From: Pisaster brevispinus
Lineage: Eukaryota; Echinodermata; Asteroidea; Forcipulatida; Asteriidae
Length of the DNA stretch: 64,000 bases
Direction: 5' to 3'
Assembly (NCBI GenBank): GCA_023634235.1
Contig: JAMKCF010000001.1
Coordinates: 3,095,606-3,159,605, forward strand
The translations under genes and the position numbers were made by a program. The notes under the pieces were generated by a model that saw only the letters and a program-made list of their open reading frames with translations, was not told the origin of the DNA and searched no databases. Below are positions 58,201-63,902 of the stretch, in pieces (positions within the stretch are counted from its first letter, which is position 1; each line of letters begins with the position of its first letter).

Positions 58201-59961
58201 AAATGGGCTTAATGATAGCTTAAAGTTCCCCCAACATTTCGAAAATGGTTTGAGGTTTGATTTGGTGGCAGCCGTCACTGATCAGCTTCGTGACTGCAGA
58301 GCTTTCTGGTTTACCCTCGGTAATCACCTAAGCGCTGAGACCTAATTCGGTCGTGTTCACCAGATGATTCCTGCACGTCCGGGTGCATTATATACAGACG
58401 GCTGCAATAACTTCCCCACCCATGATTCGCACTAAGTCATGCTCGTGATTGAGGGATATCATTTTCATTAAAACAGTTTTGAACTTGAAAATAGGATTAC
58501 TGAATCATCTCAGCATTCTTTTTCAAATAAAATTTCAGTCAGCATCATTTTATCTTGCCAAGTCTTTCCGACTCTGCCGTTTACTTATTCAAAAAAGCAG
58601 AAGTGAACTCAGAAGCAGCTCTTTCCGAGACCATGTATGTAACACCGAGGCCAGACATGCTTTGTTCGGTTGCAATCTAACATACAGTAATCTGGTGGCT
58701 TAATTAGGTTAATTGCTTCCGTCCAGTTACAGTATTACAGTTTACAATAAGGTTCGGACTACAGTGAGGTTTGGGCTACAGTATGGGTATGGTTTTAGTG
58801 TGGTTATGGTTATAGTTTGGTTTGATTCGGGCTATATTATGGTTCGGGCTATTGTATGGTTCGGGCTATAGTATGGTTCTGGCTATCGTATGGTTCGGGC
58901 TATAGTATGGCTCGAGCTATAGTATGGTTCGGGCTATAGTATGGTTCGGGCTATCGTATGGTTCGGGCTATCGTATGGTTCGAGCTATAGTATGGCTCGG
59001 GCTATCGTCTGGTACGGGGTACAATATGGTTCGGGTTACAGTATGGTCTACACCACAGCACAATTTGGGCTACTAAGAACTATTTTCTTTAAAGTGTTAT
59101 ACAGTTTCGAATATTGCAAGGGTTTGGTCCTACATGACCTGTACTAAAACAAAATAATATGCTTTACATTATCACTATATATTTCTGGTAATGAAACCAA
59201 TAATGCCTCATAAGTGAAATTATTTATCGCAGCTCGCAAGCCTGAGGAAACCTGTAAACAAGGACACACGTAAAACAACCCAGAACACTTATCGTGGAAG
59301 AGTAGCGGTTAACACCGGTGTTTCTGGTTCACATAGCAAGCACCATTGTCCACAGTTTCCTAAGGATTGCTAGTTACAGTGATTAAGCTCAGTTATGTGG
59401 CATCTTTGGTTTCATCACCAGAAATCATATAATAATAATATAACGGTAGTAATAAATATCTTATAATAATATAATAATAATATAATAATAATAGTAATAG
59501 TAAAATAGGTGAAGGTAGTCCCTGTGGTGGTTGGGGCACTTGGCACCATTCCGAAAGCATTAGAGAAAGATTTTCTTGATAACATAGGGGCAAGGGTAGA
59601 TCTGTTGCTGTATCAGAAGACAGCATTTTGGGGAACAGCGAAAATCCTGAGAAAGACCTTTGAGATCTAAGGCTACGGGACGAAGCCAAACTCGAAGAAT
59701 TACCGGCCCCCAAAACAATTTAAACACAAATTTGATCTTTCTTTTGCGAGCTGTGATAAAATGGAATAATAACAGTAACAATAATGGTAGTATGAAAAAA
59801 GTAGTAATGCTAGTAATAATTATCGTAGGAATAACCCCATTCAGTCAGTTTATATTTACCTTGAGTTTGGCTATAGCTGGAGCAGGATCATCAGCAAATA
59901 TTGCCTCAGACTGAATCGTGATTCCATTTTCAACCATCATCTTCACCTGCTGGCTCTGTGC
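24843..59961 (-). CDS. GABBR2: GABA-B receptor subunit 2-like, 15 C-terminal exons (5' partial)
   Basis: A class C GPCR subunit. GABBR2-type subunits pair with GABBR1, bring the dimer to the plasma membrane and couple to Gi/o. Exons: 59860-59961, 47022-47087, 40251-40442, 39237-39470, 38135-38279, 36505-36661, 34157-34292, 33568-33675, 32227-32349, 30824-30934, 29801-30025, 28786-28950, 27427-27568, 27091-27175 and 24843-25281. Together they give 2,430 nt (809 aa plus stop), in phase throughout. Visible residues 1 to about 250 are the C-terminal part of the Venus-flytrap domain; TM1-TM7 run from about 262 to 533. WRVH, MSSP and AWETR...[12 protein letters not shown] are strongly GABBR2-like. 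A coiled coil (about 570-610) follows, and no RSRR retention motif is seen, which favours subunit 2. The signal peptide and roughly 240 N-terminal residues lie beyond 64000. Confidence 0.93.
25447..25750. repeat. Dispersed repeat with CTGAGAAAGG palindrome
   Basis: Shared words (GAGAGCTG, GTAGTTTTAGAG-type, AATCTGAGAAAGG...CCTTTCTCA, TGGTCTTTGACAATTACCAA) occur in the same order at 42434-42773. Both copies lie in receptor introns. Confidence 0.65.
26691..26818. repeat. 128-bp imperfect palindrome
   Basis: GTGCAATGGTGCGAATATT ... GAAAGATGGAATGTTCTATT on the left is mirrored by GAATATTCCATCTTTC ... AATATTCGCACTGTTGCAC on the right, about an AACGAGGCGGAGCCGAGTT centre. Resembles a foldback MITE core. 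Confidence 0.75.
27091..27175 (-). CDS. GABBR2: GABBR2-like exon 14
   Basis: Short tail exon with [15 protein letters not shown] and [10 protein letters not shown]. Included because acceptor TTTTAG|GG and donor AGAA|GTAAAT join the neighbours in phase. There is no family motif, so this is one of the least certain exons. Confidence 0.75.
27427..27568 (-). CDS. GABBR2: GABBR2-like exon 13: end of coiled coil
   Basis: [19 protein letters not shown] continues the heptads of exon 12. An [12 protein letters not shown] segment follows. Acceptor CCCTCAG|CAAAA; donor AAAG|GTAGAC. Confidence 0.85.
27868..28395 (-). repeat. Two tRNA-like SINE copies in tandem
   Basis: Minus strand: GGGCTGGATAGCTCAGTTGG ... 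GGTCGTTGGTTCAAATCC at about 27940-27870, then a second, more decayed unit at about 28095-28395 sharing TGTTGGCGGTCTCC and GGGGTGCCAGTCAGAAGCC. Not called as tRNA genes because the anticodon stem mismatches and the flanks repeat elsewhere. Confidence 0.65.
28786..28950 (-). CDS. GABBR2: GABBR2-like exon 12: post-TM7 and coiled coil
   Basis: Starts [13 protein letters not shown], equivalent to human LITLRTNPDAATQNRR after TM7, and ends [18 protein letters not shown]. This is the start of the coiled coil that in mammals pairs with GABBR1. Acceptor GTAG|GTTATT; donor GAAGAG|GTTTGT. Confidence 0.9.
29374..29562. mobile_element. GGCCCAATTTCATAG-family MITE, near-intact
   Basis: About 189 bp. Left AGCCCAATTTCATAGAGCTG, right CAGCTCTATGAAATTGGGCC, with CAG flanking each side. 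The interior has repeated TGCTTAAGCA and GCTAAGCAG motifs. A second left end (29567-29590) follows directly. Relatives at 27286, 48028 and 55957. Confidence 0.8.
29801..30025 (-). CDS. GABBR2: GABBR2-like exon 11: end of TM5, TM6 and TM7
   Basis: [20 protein letters not shown] matches human GABBR2 almost residue for residue. [18 protein letters not shown] (TM6) and [17 protein letters not shown] (TM7) follow. The donor AAG|GTGAGG lies against a repeat-derived CTACGCCGCTG sequence. Confidence 0.97.
30145..30215 (-). repeat. Partial tRNA-like SINE end
   Basis: CACTCGGGTGGGATTCGAACCC preceded by CCCGAGCTCTGTGAT, a single arm of the palindromic element at 14459. A similar fragment is at 33340-33405. 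Confidence 0.65.
30529..30785 (+). repeat. tRNA-like SINE
   Basis: A 5' unique part (CCGCTTCCCAGGTTGTATCG ... GCACCCCCGAACAAAGATA) leads to GGGCTGGATAGCTCAGTTGG and GGTTCAAGTCCCGC. Also found at 7160, 27868 and 44755. Confidence 0.7.
30824..30934 (-). CDS. GABBR2: GABBR2-like exon 10: extracellular loop 2 and start of TM5
   Basis: [19 protein letters not shown] then [15 protein letters not shown] align with human AGRDISIRPLLEHCENTHM/TIWLGIVYAYKGLLM. The loop Cys that pairs with the TM3 Cys is present. Confidence 0.95.
31005..31396. mobile_element. 392-bp AAAGGCAAAGTATAC-family MITE
   Basis: Ends AAAGGCAAAGTATAC and GTATACTTTCCCTTT. The interior palindrome ATCTGAGAAACGTTACGGCC is mirrored at 31191-31227. 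Flanks share a direct repeat GGACACCCTGTTTT (about 30991-31004 and 31402-31415). A second copy is at 51081 and a partial inverted relative at 42945. Confidence 0.8.
31885..32110 (+). repeat. Two diverged direct repeats of about 142 bp
   Basis: TTGACCTAGGG(G/T)GTCCA, GGGGATCCCAAGAC and TTTGGAGA(A/T)AAT appear twice in order, at about 31883 and 32025. Lies in the receptor intron between exons 9 and 10. Confidence 0.6.
32227..32349 (-). CDS. GABBR2: GABBR2-like exon 9: TM4
   Basis: [20 protein letters not shown] and [12 protein letters not shown] match human TM4 (IIKDQKLLVIVGGMLLIDL ... CWQAVDPL). Acceptor GACAG|GTG; donor CCAGG|GTAAGC. Confidence 0.96.
32451..32653. mobile_element. 203-bp foldback MITE
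   Basis: TGAAAATCTTCTCCTTGAAAAC and GTTTTCAAGGAGAAGATTTTCA are near-perfect inverted ends. AGTGAAAT/ATTTCACT words extend the arms. Confidence 0.8.
33568..33675 (-). CDS. GABBR2: GABBR2-like exon 8: TM3 and intracellular loop 2
   Basis: [20 protein letters not shown] then [15 protein letters not shown], nearly identical to human GABBR2, where loop 2 couples to G protein. Acceptor TGCAG|TCACG. Confidence 0.97.
34157..34292 (-). CDS. GABBR2: GABBR2-like exon 7: TM2
   Basis: [20 protein letters not shown] then a TM helix ending LLGIDHGVS and [10 protein letters not shown]. The donor is ambiguous: ACG|GTTCGT keeps a gap-free match to human (CTxRxW), while the better-looking GTATAG 4 nt on needs a different acceptor. 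Confidence 0.93.
34594..35607 (+). mobile_element. 1,014-bp piggyBac-type element, non-autonomous
   Basis: TTAA at 34590-34593 and 35608-35611 flanks inverted ends CCCTTTGCA/TGCAAAGGG, the canonical piggyBac arrangement. A GGGCGCAAATTTGCGCCC palindrome and a second GGGCGCATATTTGCGCCC lie just inside the left end. It carries only a short acidic reading frame (next entry), no DDD catalytic core, and so depends on a transposase supplied elsewhere. Confidence 0.85.
34865..35143 (+). pseudogene. N-terminal remnant of a piggyBac-like transposase
   Basis: A 92-codon frame rich in Asp, Glu and Ser ([15 protein letters not shown]). This fits the acidic, low-complexity N-terminus of piggyBac transposases. 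An overlapping +1 frame continues with [19 protein letters not shown] to a stop at 35231, suggesting a frameshift and a large internal deletion. The assignment depends on the enclosing TTAA/CCCTTTGCA ends. Confidence 0.55.
36362..36492 (-). repeat. SINE head, inverted
   Basis: GCCTTGCTCAAGGACACAAG, CGGGACTTGAACCCAGACTC and a terminal CACGACACACC are the reverse complement of the 12401-type tRNA head. It lies close to the exon 6 donor (36504). Confidence 0.7.
36505..36661 (-). CDS. GABBR2: GABBR2-like exon 6: juxtamembrane region and TM1
   Basis: [20 protein letters not shown] then [20 protein letters not shown] aligns with human KDKTIILEQLRKISLPLY ... SAFLFFNIKNRNQK. Confidence 0.95.
36711..36973 (-). 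mobile_element. GGAAAGCTCCATTAAAG-TIR MITE, copy 4 (inverted)
   Basis: Starts GGGAAAGCTCCATTAAAG. The interior is the reverse complement of the 9765 copy (CTGCCTGGGGCAGTCAGCAG, ACATGGAGATAACAGG). The right TIR is lost. Confidence 0.75.
37017..37542 (+). repeat. (GAGTAY)n degenerate microsatellite
   Basis: About 525 bp of GAGTAT/GAGTAC hexamers with drift. It continues after the inserted element at 38051-38092. Antisense open frames rich in Ser/Tyr or Thr/His arise only from this repeat. Confidence 0.85.
37543..38042. mobile_element. 500-bp hAT-like MITE in microsatellite
   Basis: TIRs CATAGAGTTATATATAGG ... GAGGGCGC, about 31 bp, near-perfect. They are flanked by an identical 8-bp duplication, GTAAAAGA (37535-37542 and 38043-38050). 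An 8-bp duplication is characteristic of hAT transposons. No transposase ORF. Confidence 0.8.
38135..38279 (-). CDS. GABBR2: GABBR2-like exon 5: end of Venus-flytrap domain
   Basis: [13 protein letters not shown] and [17 protein letters not shown] align with human GQVVFRNGERMGT and REVKVGEYNAVADTLEI. Acceptor TTATGCAG|GGA; donor GCAG|GTATT. Confidence 0.95.
39237..39470 (-). CDS. GABBR2: GABBR2-like exon 4: Venus-flytrap lobe
   Basis: [26 protein letters not shown] and [11 protein letters not shown] match human GABBR2, including the NET glycosylation site. Acceptor GTAG|ACG; donor CACG|GTAAGT. Confidence 0.96.
39740..40160. repeat. C-rich dispersed repeat
   Basis: Poly-C runs with GCCCCCC words ending AAAAAGTCCTAGCTACGCCGCTG. 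The same end motif occurs at 29763-29783, next to exon 11. Confidence 0.6.
40251..40442 (-). CDS. GABBR2: GABBR2-like exon 3: Venus-flytrap lobe
   Basis: [20 protein letters not shown] aligns with human [20 protein letters not shown]. The exon ends [12 protein letters not shown] (human LSSKQIKTISGK). Confidence 0.95.
40903..41390. mobile_element. About 490-bp foldback repeat
   Basis: Starts TCGTTCCCAGGGGTGATCGA and ends CATGGTAGCGAGGCTGAAC. A shorter relative at about 20188-20400 joins the same end words and also shares GCAACTGGTCCTCT-type sequence. Contains a 37-bp perfect palindrome (40984-41020). Confidence 0.6.
42434..43285. repeat. Two adjacent dispersed repeats
   Basis: 42434-42773 is the partner of 25447-25750. 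About 42945-43285 is an inverted, diverged copy of the 31005 family (CTTTTGAAGTGAAACTTTCACAGG, TCTGAGAAACGTTACTG). They lie in the receptor intron between exons 2 and 3. Confidence 0.6.
44470..44632. mobile_element. GGCCC-family MITE, right half
   Basis: GCGCTTACCGGGCAAGCG, GGAATGCCTAGTAACATG and TACGCACGCGCACAAGC are shared, inverted, with the 4034 and 55726 copies. The right end ATGAAATTGGGCC is followed by CAG. The left end is not recognisable. Confidence 0.65.
44755..45075 (-). repeat. tRNA-like SINE with the same internal insertion as 7160
   Basis: SINE halves (ATTTGAACCGACGTCC and AGCAACTGAGCTATCCAGCC) are separated by about 44845-45032. The insert starts GTGTGGCAGGAGATTCTGTCC and ends CCTACGACAC, inverted relatives of each other. 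Confidence 0.6.
46611..46865 (+). repeat. 5'-truncated SINE body with (ATAAT)n tail
   Basis: CTCTACCAGCCGGGCTCC through CCGTCCGGCC to GGCGATATCTCATAATAATA. It matches the body of the 15890 SINE and shows the expected 3' simple repeat. Confidence 0.75.
47022..47087 (-). CDS. GABBR2: GABBR2-like exon 2
   Basis: A 22-codon exon reading [20 protein letters not shown], equivalent to human [20 protein letters not shown]. Acceptor TTTACAG|GAT; donor TCGG|GTGAGT. Confidence 0.93.
47170..47336. mobile_element. 167-bp foldback MITE
   Basis: ATGGCCTTTTCGAAAC and TTTTCGAAAATGGCCAT are inverted ends. The interior is GGCTTGGGTTCCGGCTT-rich. Relatives at about 49056-49195, 51945-52070 and 57700-57945. Confidence 0.75.
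48028..48227. mobile_element. TGCTTAAGCA MITE, divergent
   Basis: TCCAATATCTTAGAGCTGC and CAGCTCCATGAATTTATG are decayed ends of the 29374 family. The interior GCTTAGC/GCTAAGC words are retained. Confidence 0.65.
48785..48993 (+). repeat. Minisatellite of about 42 bp
   Basis: GTAGCCCGGGTC, AATGGAGCTCCAACC and GACCTAA words recur in order, four to five units, in the long receptor intron. Confidence 0.8.
49056..49195. mobile_element. Foldback MITE related to 47170
   Basis: GGGCCTTTTCGAAATCACGG and GTCGTTTCGAAAAGGGGTAT are imperfect inverted ends; GACTCCGTCCGCC / GACGGAG are inner arms. Confidence 0.6.
49400..49600. mobile_element. 201-bp foldback MITE
   Basis: GTGTCGTCATGATCAAAGCATG and CATGCTTTAATCATGATGACAC. 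Interior ATGGAGTTTATGAACTCCCACC is mirrored by GGTGGGAGTTCAAAATTCCAT, so nearly the whole unit folds back. A poly-G run precedes it. Confidence 0.8.
49612..49812. mobile_element. 201-bp foldback MITE
   Basis: AAGCCCTTTTCACACGAC and GTCGTGTGAAAAGGGCTT are perfect 18-bp inverted ends. Inner words GGGTCGC... and GCAAGGGACC are unique. It begins 11 nt after the previous element. Confidence 0.85.
50858..51057 (+). repeat. Minisatellite of about 41 bp, five units
   Basis: GAACTAGTAAC ... ACACGAAGAGGTGCAAACAGT recurs five times with drift. Confidence 0.85.
51081..51479. mobile_element. 399-bp AAAGGCAAAGTATAC-family MITE, copy 2
   Basis: Ends TTAAAGGCAAAGTATACC and GTATACCTTCCCTTTAA. The central palindrome ATCTGAGAAACGTTACCGCC is mirrored. 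Very similar to the 31005 copy over its whole length but without flanking direct repeats. Confidence 0.8.
52083..52428 (+). repeat. tRNA-derived SINE head joined to part of the 59178 element
   Basis: GGTGGCGTGTTGTGGCCGAG ... GTGTGGGTTCGAGTCCCGG has good A- and B-box-like motifs. From about 52260, CACGTAAAAGAACACAGAAC to CTTGGTTTCATTACCAGAAA matches the right part of the 59178 foldback. Confidence 0.65.
52861..53042 (+). repeat. Interstitial telomere-like (TTAGGG/TTAGGTT)n tract
   Basis: About 180 bp of GGGTTAGGGT, GGTTAGGTTCAG and GGTCAGGGTT repeats. The antisense open frame made of Asn-Pro repeats (NPNPDLNPNP type) is a by-product of this tract. Confidence 0.9.
53146..53420. repeat. Dispersed repeat with CGATTCATGCGTAAATCG palindrome
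   Basis: GAGAACCAATTCATGCG ... CGTTTCTCAGA, GGTCGGTGTCCATTCGCGAA, GTTGGTACCCGCTGTCACCT and TTCTCAGCAAGCAG recur in order at about 54743-55045; the last part recurs at about 8610-8780. Confidence 0.65.
53844..54730 (+). repeat. Satellite-like array, 155-160 bp then 60 bp period
   Basis: Four units beginning GGGAGGAATGCAAAATTCAA lie at 53844, 54002, 54162 and about 54316. From about 54225 the pattern shortens to about seven units near 62 bp (GTACCTTGGGAAACCC, AGGGTTACATGAGGTTCAAC, TTTACC). The larger unit contains two inverted/direct versions of the smaller one. Confidence 0.85.
55726..56230. mobile_element. Two abutting GGCCC-family MITEs
   Basis: 55726-55956 is a 4034-type copy whose left end has decayed (AAATTTTATGGGTCTGC) and whose right end is AAATTGGGCC. 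About 55957-56230 is a 23767-type copy (CATAGCGCTGCTTAACGG ... GCAGCGCCATGACATTGGGC). They share the GGGCCC junction. Confidence 0.7.
56565..56730 (+). repeat. Minisatellite of about 53 bp
   Basis: TCACTTAAGCACAGATTCAG AGTCATTGTGACCCGGAAGT units, three complete and one partial. Confidence 0.85.
58751..59050 (+). repeat. GGTTCGGGCTATAGTAT minisatellite
   Basis: About fifteen units of 17-20 bp. The encoded frame reads as Tyr/Ser/Gly-rich repeats ([16 protein letters not shown]) but is only the repeat in translation. Confidence 0.9.
59178..59425. mobile_element. About 248-bp foldback MITE
   Basis: ATTTCTGGTAATGAAACCAA and TTGGTTTCATCACCAGAAAT, with arms extending about 40 bp. Interior CACGTAAAACAACCCAGAAC and GGTTAACACCGGTGTTTCTG. 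Confidence 0.8.
59512..59670 (+). pseudogene. C-terminal fragment of a non-LTR retrotransposon protein
   Basis: A 53-codon open stretch without ATG reads [20 protein letters not shown] then [20 protein letters not shown] and a stop. This strongly resembles a 'PIVVGALGTV...LQKTALLGTARILRKVL' tail seen at the end of LINE-encoded proteins in marine invertebrates. It lies next to an (ATAATA)n tract at 59430-59505. Confidence 0.55.
59860..59961 (-). CDS. GABBR2: GABBR2-like exon 1 visible here (internal in the gene)
   Basis: 34 codons in phase 0: [20 protein letters not shown] then PAPAIAKLK, equivalent to human VRNDLTGVLYGEDIEISDT ... VKKLK. It has an acceptor (TTACAG|GCA), so more 5' exons exist. 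None was recognised between 59962 and 64000. Confidence 0.85.
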
Positions 59962-60177
59962 CTGTAATAAAAGAAATAAAAGGAGATCGATGTAATGTCA
60001 TTCGTTCGGTACATGATTAAATATTTGCTTAATGTTTGGTCGTGGGATTGAAGACTCAAACAAGGACGTGTAGAGGACTAGTTAAAGTTTAGTAAAAGAC
60101 ATTCTAGTTTTTTCCCCGGCCAGTTTCAGCGTAAGGAACGTCAGTATATTAACACCCATTAAAACTCAGGCATTTTC

Positions 60178-60625
60178 CTTAAACTAATTCAAATTCTCAG
60201 ACTACAAAAAAGAGCTGCTAGGATTGTTGCTGATGATTTTGATTATGTCAACTCTCGAGGTGAAGACATCATTAGGACACTTTCTTGGCAGACCTTGGAC
60301 CAGAGAAGGGATTTCTACTTAGCCTGTATTATGTATAAATGTATTCATGGGCTAGCACCTGGTCATCTTTGCGAAAACATTGAAATGTATTTTGATAGGC
60401 ACTGCCTCAAAACAAGGAACGCAGATTCTTTTCAATGTTGTTGTTCCTAAGCCAAATGTTGAATGCTATAAACAATCCCTCTGGTATGCTGGGGCTACTG
60501 TTTGGAATCAAATACCTACTCATGTCCAGAATGCCTCCTCCACTGATAGCTTTAAAATATGTATAAGAAGGTGTATTTTAAGTAGTTTGTTCTGTTTTTG
60601 TTTATAGTTCGTGTATAAATTGTGT
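60178..60625 (+). pseudogene. 3' end of a LINE (CR1/L2/Jockey-like), frameshifted
   Basis: Segments LRLQKRAARIVADDF, LACIMYKCIHGLAPGHLCEN and, in another frame, SLWYAGATVWNQIP are the characteristic C-terminal tail after the reverse transcriptase of CR1/L2-like elements. At least one frameshift near 60385. An AT-rich 3' region ends in (AAAT)n at 60769-60799. Confidence 0.7.
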
Positions 60626-61290
60626 TTTTTTTTACCTTTCCATAATTCCACTTAGGTATTTCCCATTATTTGTATATTTTGCTAGTTTTGTTGCTTGTTT
60701 ATTTTTTAACAGGACCATGATGTAAAACAGCCTCTGAGCTGATTTTTGTATCCTGTATAAATATGTTTTAATAAATAAATAAATAAATAAATAAATAAAC
60801 CAGGGTTTCTTCTTAGCTTCTATTGCATTCAATTTCGTTTTCGTGCGCACATAATTTCGTTCTTCTCGCTCTGGCTCGTTCAAGACATTCTATCTAAATC
60901 AAAGACCTTACAAATGACGTTTTCACCACTCATCGGTTGAGTTTCTAGTGCATATTTACAACTGATGAAAGTGGATGGTTGACCAGCCTTTTGCGGCTGC
61001 TTTTTGCCAGTGAATGCGGAACTGTTGAAATTGAATTATTCTTTATGAACTGCTGAATGTTGATTGAATAAAATCTGAACACTATTGCATATAACTGTTT
61101 AAAGTGAATGTGTACGTTTAGTATATATATTTTGCTTACGAAATATACTTGCTTGTTAAACGTTATTGGACACGACAGCATGGGATTTTGTGAGTTGGCT
61201 AAGCTCTATTTTCTTATATAGGACTCGAGGAGTTGCATGATGAGGTACTGAATGTATTAAATTTGTGGTAACACATGGCATTTTCACACA

Positions 61291-61530
61291 ATGGGCAGCC
61301 CACACAATATCTCTGAGCCCGCCAACCACAGTTCTCCTTTCAGAAGAACCAATCAGAGCAGTGCTGACCCTACACTGAAACCTCTGAATCCCTACAAAGA
61401 GACCAGCATCTTAAACACTCTTCAGTCTCCAGACGATGACTGGAGCAAGCTAGTCAAAACGTTGAGACCAATTAAGAACTCACTCCGCGGCAGTGAAGTT
61501 AATAACGAGAAGTCCCCCTCAATCCGCTAA
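61291..61530 (+). other. Unassigned 79-codon ORF
   Basis: Pro/Ser/Asn-rich (NISEPANHSSPFRRTNQSSA). The end of the frame overlaps CTCCGCGGCAGT, a word repeated at about 61644, hinting at repeat DNA. No domain, splice partner or family recognised; lies in the presumed 5' intron of the receptor. Confidence 0.2.
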
Positions 61531-62749
61531 GCGAAAGTAGTAGTCCCGACCGATGTCCACCCCAAAACCAGGAAGTAGTTGATAAGCAGGACAGTTTTTT
61601 TTACAGAGCTAAGTAGTCTCCAGAATTCAAAAATCTACTCCGCGGCAGTAAAATAAAAAGCAAGACCTAGTTCCCAAAGAGCATATCTACACAGCAAAGT
61701 AGATATATTAGGCCAGCACATGGTGTTACTGTAAACTGAATAAAAAAAAAGCACTTTGGTTTCTTCTAAAAAATGCTCCCGTGCTTAGCAAATTTGTATG
61801 ATTAATGGGCCCGGTGAAAAACTATAAGAGCATGAAATTACAGCAAGAAAATGATACACGCACCGGGGTGTGTTCGTCACTGTACATAACTAGTGCAATC
61901 ACTCATTTCCCGCATAAAAATCCCTATACAGTCTATACTCATTAACCTACATATATAGCGCTTATATTCCCTTGACATACAAACTAGCACTTGTCAAAAA
62001 TATCACTTCCACCATCCTTAAAAAGATCAGTTACCTTCGTCTCTGAAAAAGGTCACAAAGTACTTCGCGTATACGTTCAATTTGTCACTTGATTTTACCT
62101 CAATAACACAGGTAAAGCTATCATCTTCATTAACCCACACCGTACGTCTGTGTAATTACCATGTCAAGTGTGGCATACAAAACTTGTTAGAGGTTCACAG
62201 ACCCTCAATCCTATGGCTTAAAAAACACCGTGTCCCCTGGGGGCAGTGGATAGTGTGACCGGCTGAAATCGAACTTGACGCGGTGTAAAACATTCATACT
62301 ACTAATTATCTTGTACTTTCCATCCAGCTCAGCGTACACCGCTTGAAAGTGCAGGCGGGAATTCATGCGAGAGGCGAAAGAAATCCTATGAATGTTCTTT
62401 TATTATAAAGTACAGAACGGAGTCAGTTAGAAAAACATTTCTTTTTTTTTGCTGTGTTTGTATGCGTTGCAAGAGTCCAATGTTACCCTTTTTTTACGGA
62501 TAACCTGGGGTTTTGAAACGATTTCCATTTCAGTAATGACAAAGAAAAGGACATTCTTTTGCCAGGGGGAATTGACAATGATACGCATTTATACAGATCT
62601 GTATGGATTTCTGTCCAATTTTGTTTCTTGGCATTTTCCCATTGGGAGATTTATAGTACTGGATCAAGCCATTTAAGTAATTGAGCTTCTTCTCCTAGGA
62701 GATGTCTCGCTCGAAGCACAAACCGACTGTTTTCGAGTCATACACTAAT

Positions 62750-63890
62750 AAAACATAGTATAAACTTATATAGCGCACTTTCTAATAAAAAGTTACCCAA
62801 GGCGCTACAAAAAAGATACTACAAAAGTATCAAGCTCTCTACAGAAAAGTTACACCAAAACAGGAAAGTTAACAACTTGCAGCAAACAGAAGTTTCTTAA
62901 TATGAGTTTGAAATATATTGAGAGAGTGAATGTTTCTGATGTCGCTGGGTAGCTTTGTACCATGAGACTGGTGCAATGTGAGAAAATGCACGGTCGCCAT
63001 AGAGGGTGGTACGAGATTTAGGTACGAGTCGGGTTGATGCAGCAGAACGGAGAGGACAGTGCCTTATTTGAAGAAGATCTTTGATGTAGGTGGGTGCCAA
63101 GTAGTGAAGCGCTGGGCCCAATTTCATGGCTCTGCTTACCTCCGAATTCTGCGCTTGCAATCACCATTCTCCGCTTATTGTCAAGCGCGGAATTCCCTGC
63201 TTCCGTAAGCGACGATTATTTGCTTACGGTAAGCAGAACCATGAAATTGGGCCCTGTAAAGTCAAGTGTGAGGACCTTTTACTCTATCCGTTTTGGTACC
63301 AGGAGCCAGTGGAGATCTTTGAGGATAGGGTAATGTGTTCGTGCTTCTTGATTTTTGCCAGAACTCGAGCGGCGTTATGCAAGATTCTCTGCAGTCTGGA
63401 TGTTGATGTATTGGGCAAGCCAACCAGAACTGCATTGCAGCAGTCTCATCACGAAGTGACAAGGGCGTGGATAGCTTTTTTTTAGCACCAGAGAAGGAGA
63501 GGTACTTGCGGATTCTGGCAATGTTCCACATATGGTAGTGTGCGCTCTTACATTTATAGATGAAACGTGGGGGTTCATGTTCGGCTCGCTGTCAAGATGA
63601 ACACCCAAAATCTCGCACTGTTTCTAAAACAGGCATGTCGTGACCGCTGATGGTGAAATGTGACAGATCAAAGGTAGAAAGCTGCTTTCGTGAGCCAGTG
63701 AGAAGGAAATAAGTTTTCTCGTTGCTCAGCTTTAGGAAATTGCTTTCCATCCACAGCTGCATCTCAGTGATGCAGTTGCGGATCTGCTGGAAGGTGGCGT
63801 GATCGGTAGTTCCTGGTTTGAAGGCGATATAAGTTGCGTGTCGTCTGCGTACAGATGGAAGTTCACACCATCTTCATAATAAAGGGAGAC
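62750..63890 (-). pseudogene. 5'-truncated CR1/L2-like LINE with MITE insertion
   Basis: Minus strand. The reverse-transcriptase YADDTQL box is at about 63831-63851, followed by TEMQLWMESNFLKLSNEKT and, further down, ALHYLAPTYIKDLLQ and RTTLYGDRAFSHIAPVSW. The reading frame is broken by several shifts and by the MITE at 63115-63253. The 3' end (about 62750-62815) carries GTATAAACTTATATAGCGC. The 5' part is lost at about 63890, where a 23272-type MITE begins. Confidence 0.75.
63115..63253. mobile_element. 139-bp GGCCC-family MITE inside the LINE
   Basis: TIRs GGCCCAATTTCATGG(C/T)TCTG and inverse. A 3-bp CTG duplication (63112-63114 and 63254-63256) is flanking. Removing the element rejoins the LINE sequence around GACTTTACAGCGCTTCAC, which confirms both ends and the target duplication. 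Confidence 0.9.
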
Positions 63891-63902
63891 TTGTAAACAC
63901 TA

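Larger units (their letters stand above)
47088..59859. other. 12.8-kb intron of the GABBR2-like gene
   Basis: Lies between exons 59860-59961 and 47022-47087. It holds most of the minisatellites, five or more MITEs, the telomere-like tract and a LINE fragment listed separately. The remaining unannotated stretches (for example 49820-50850 and 57000-57690) show no coding exon I could support. Confidence 0.6.

Noticed and set aside
58941..59147. ORF with Tyr/Ser/Gly repeats
   Set aside because: Produced by the GGTTCGGGCTATAGTAT minisatellite.
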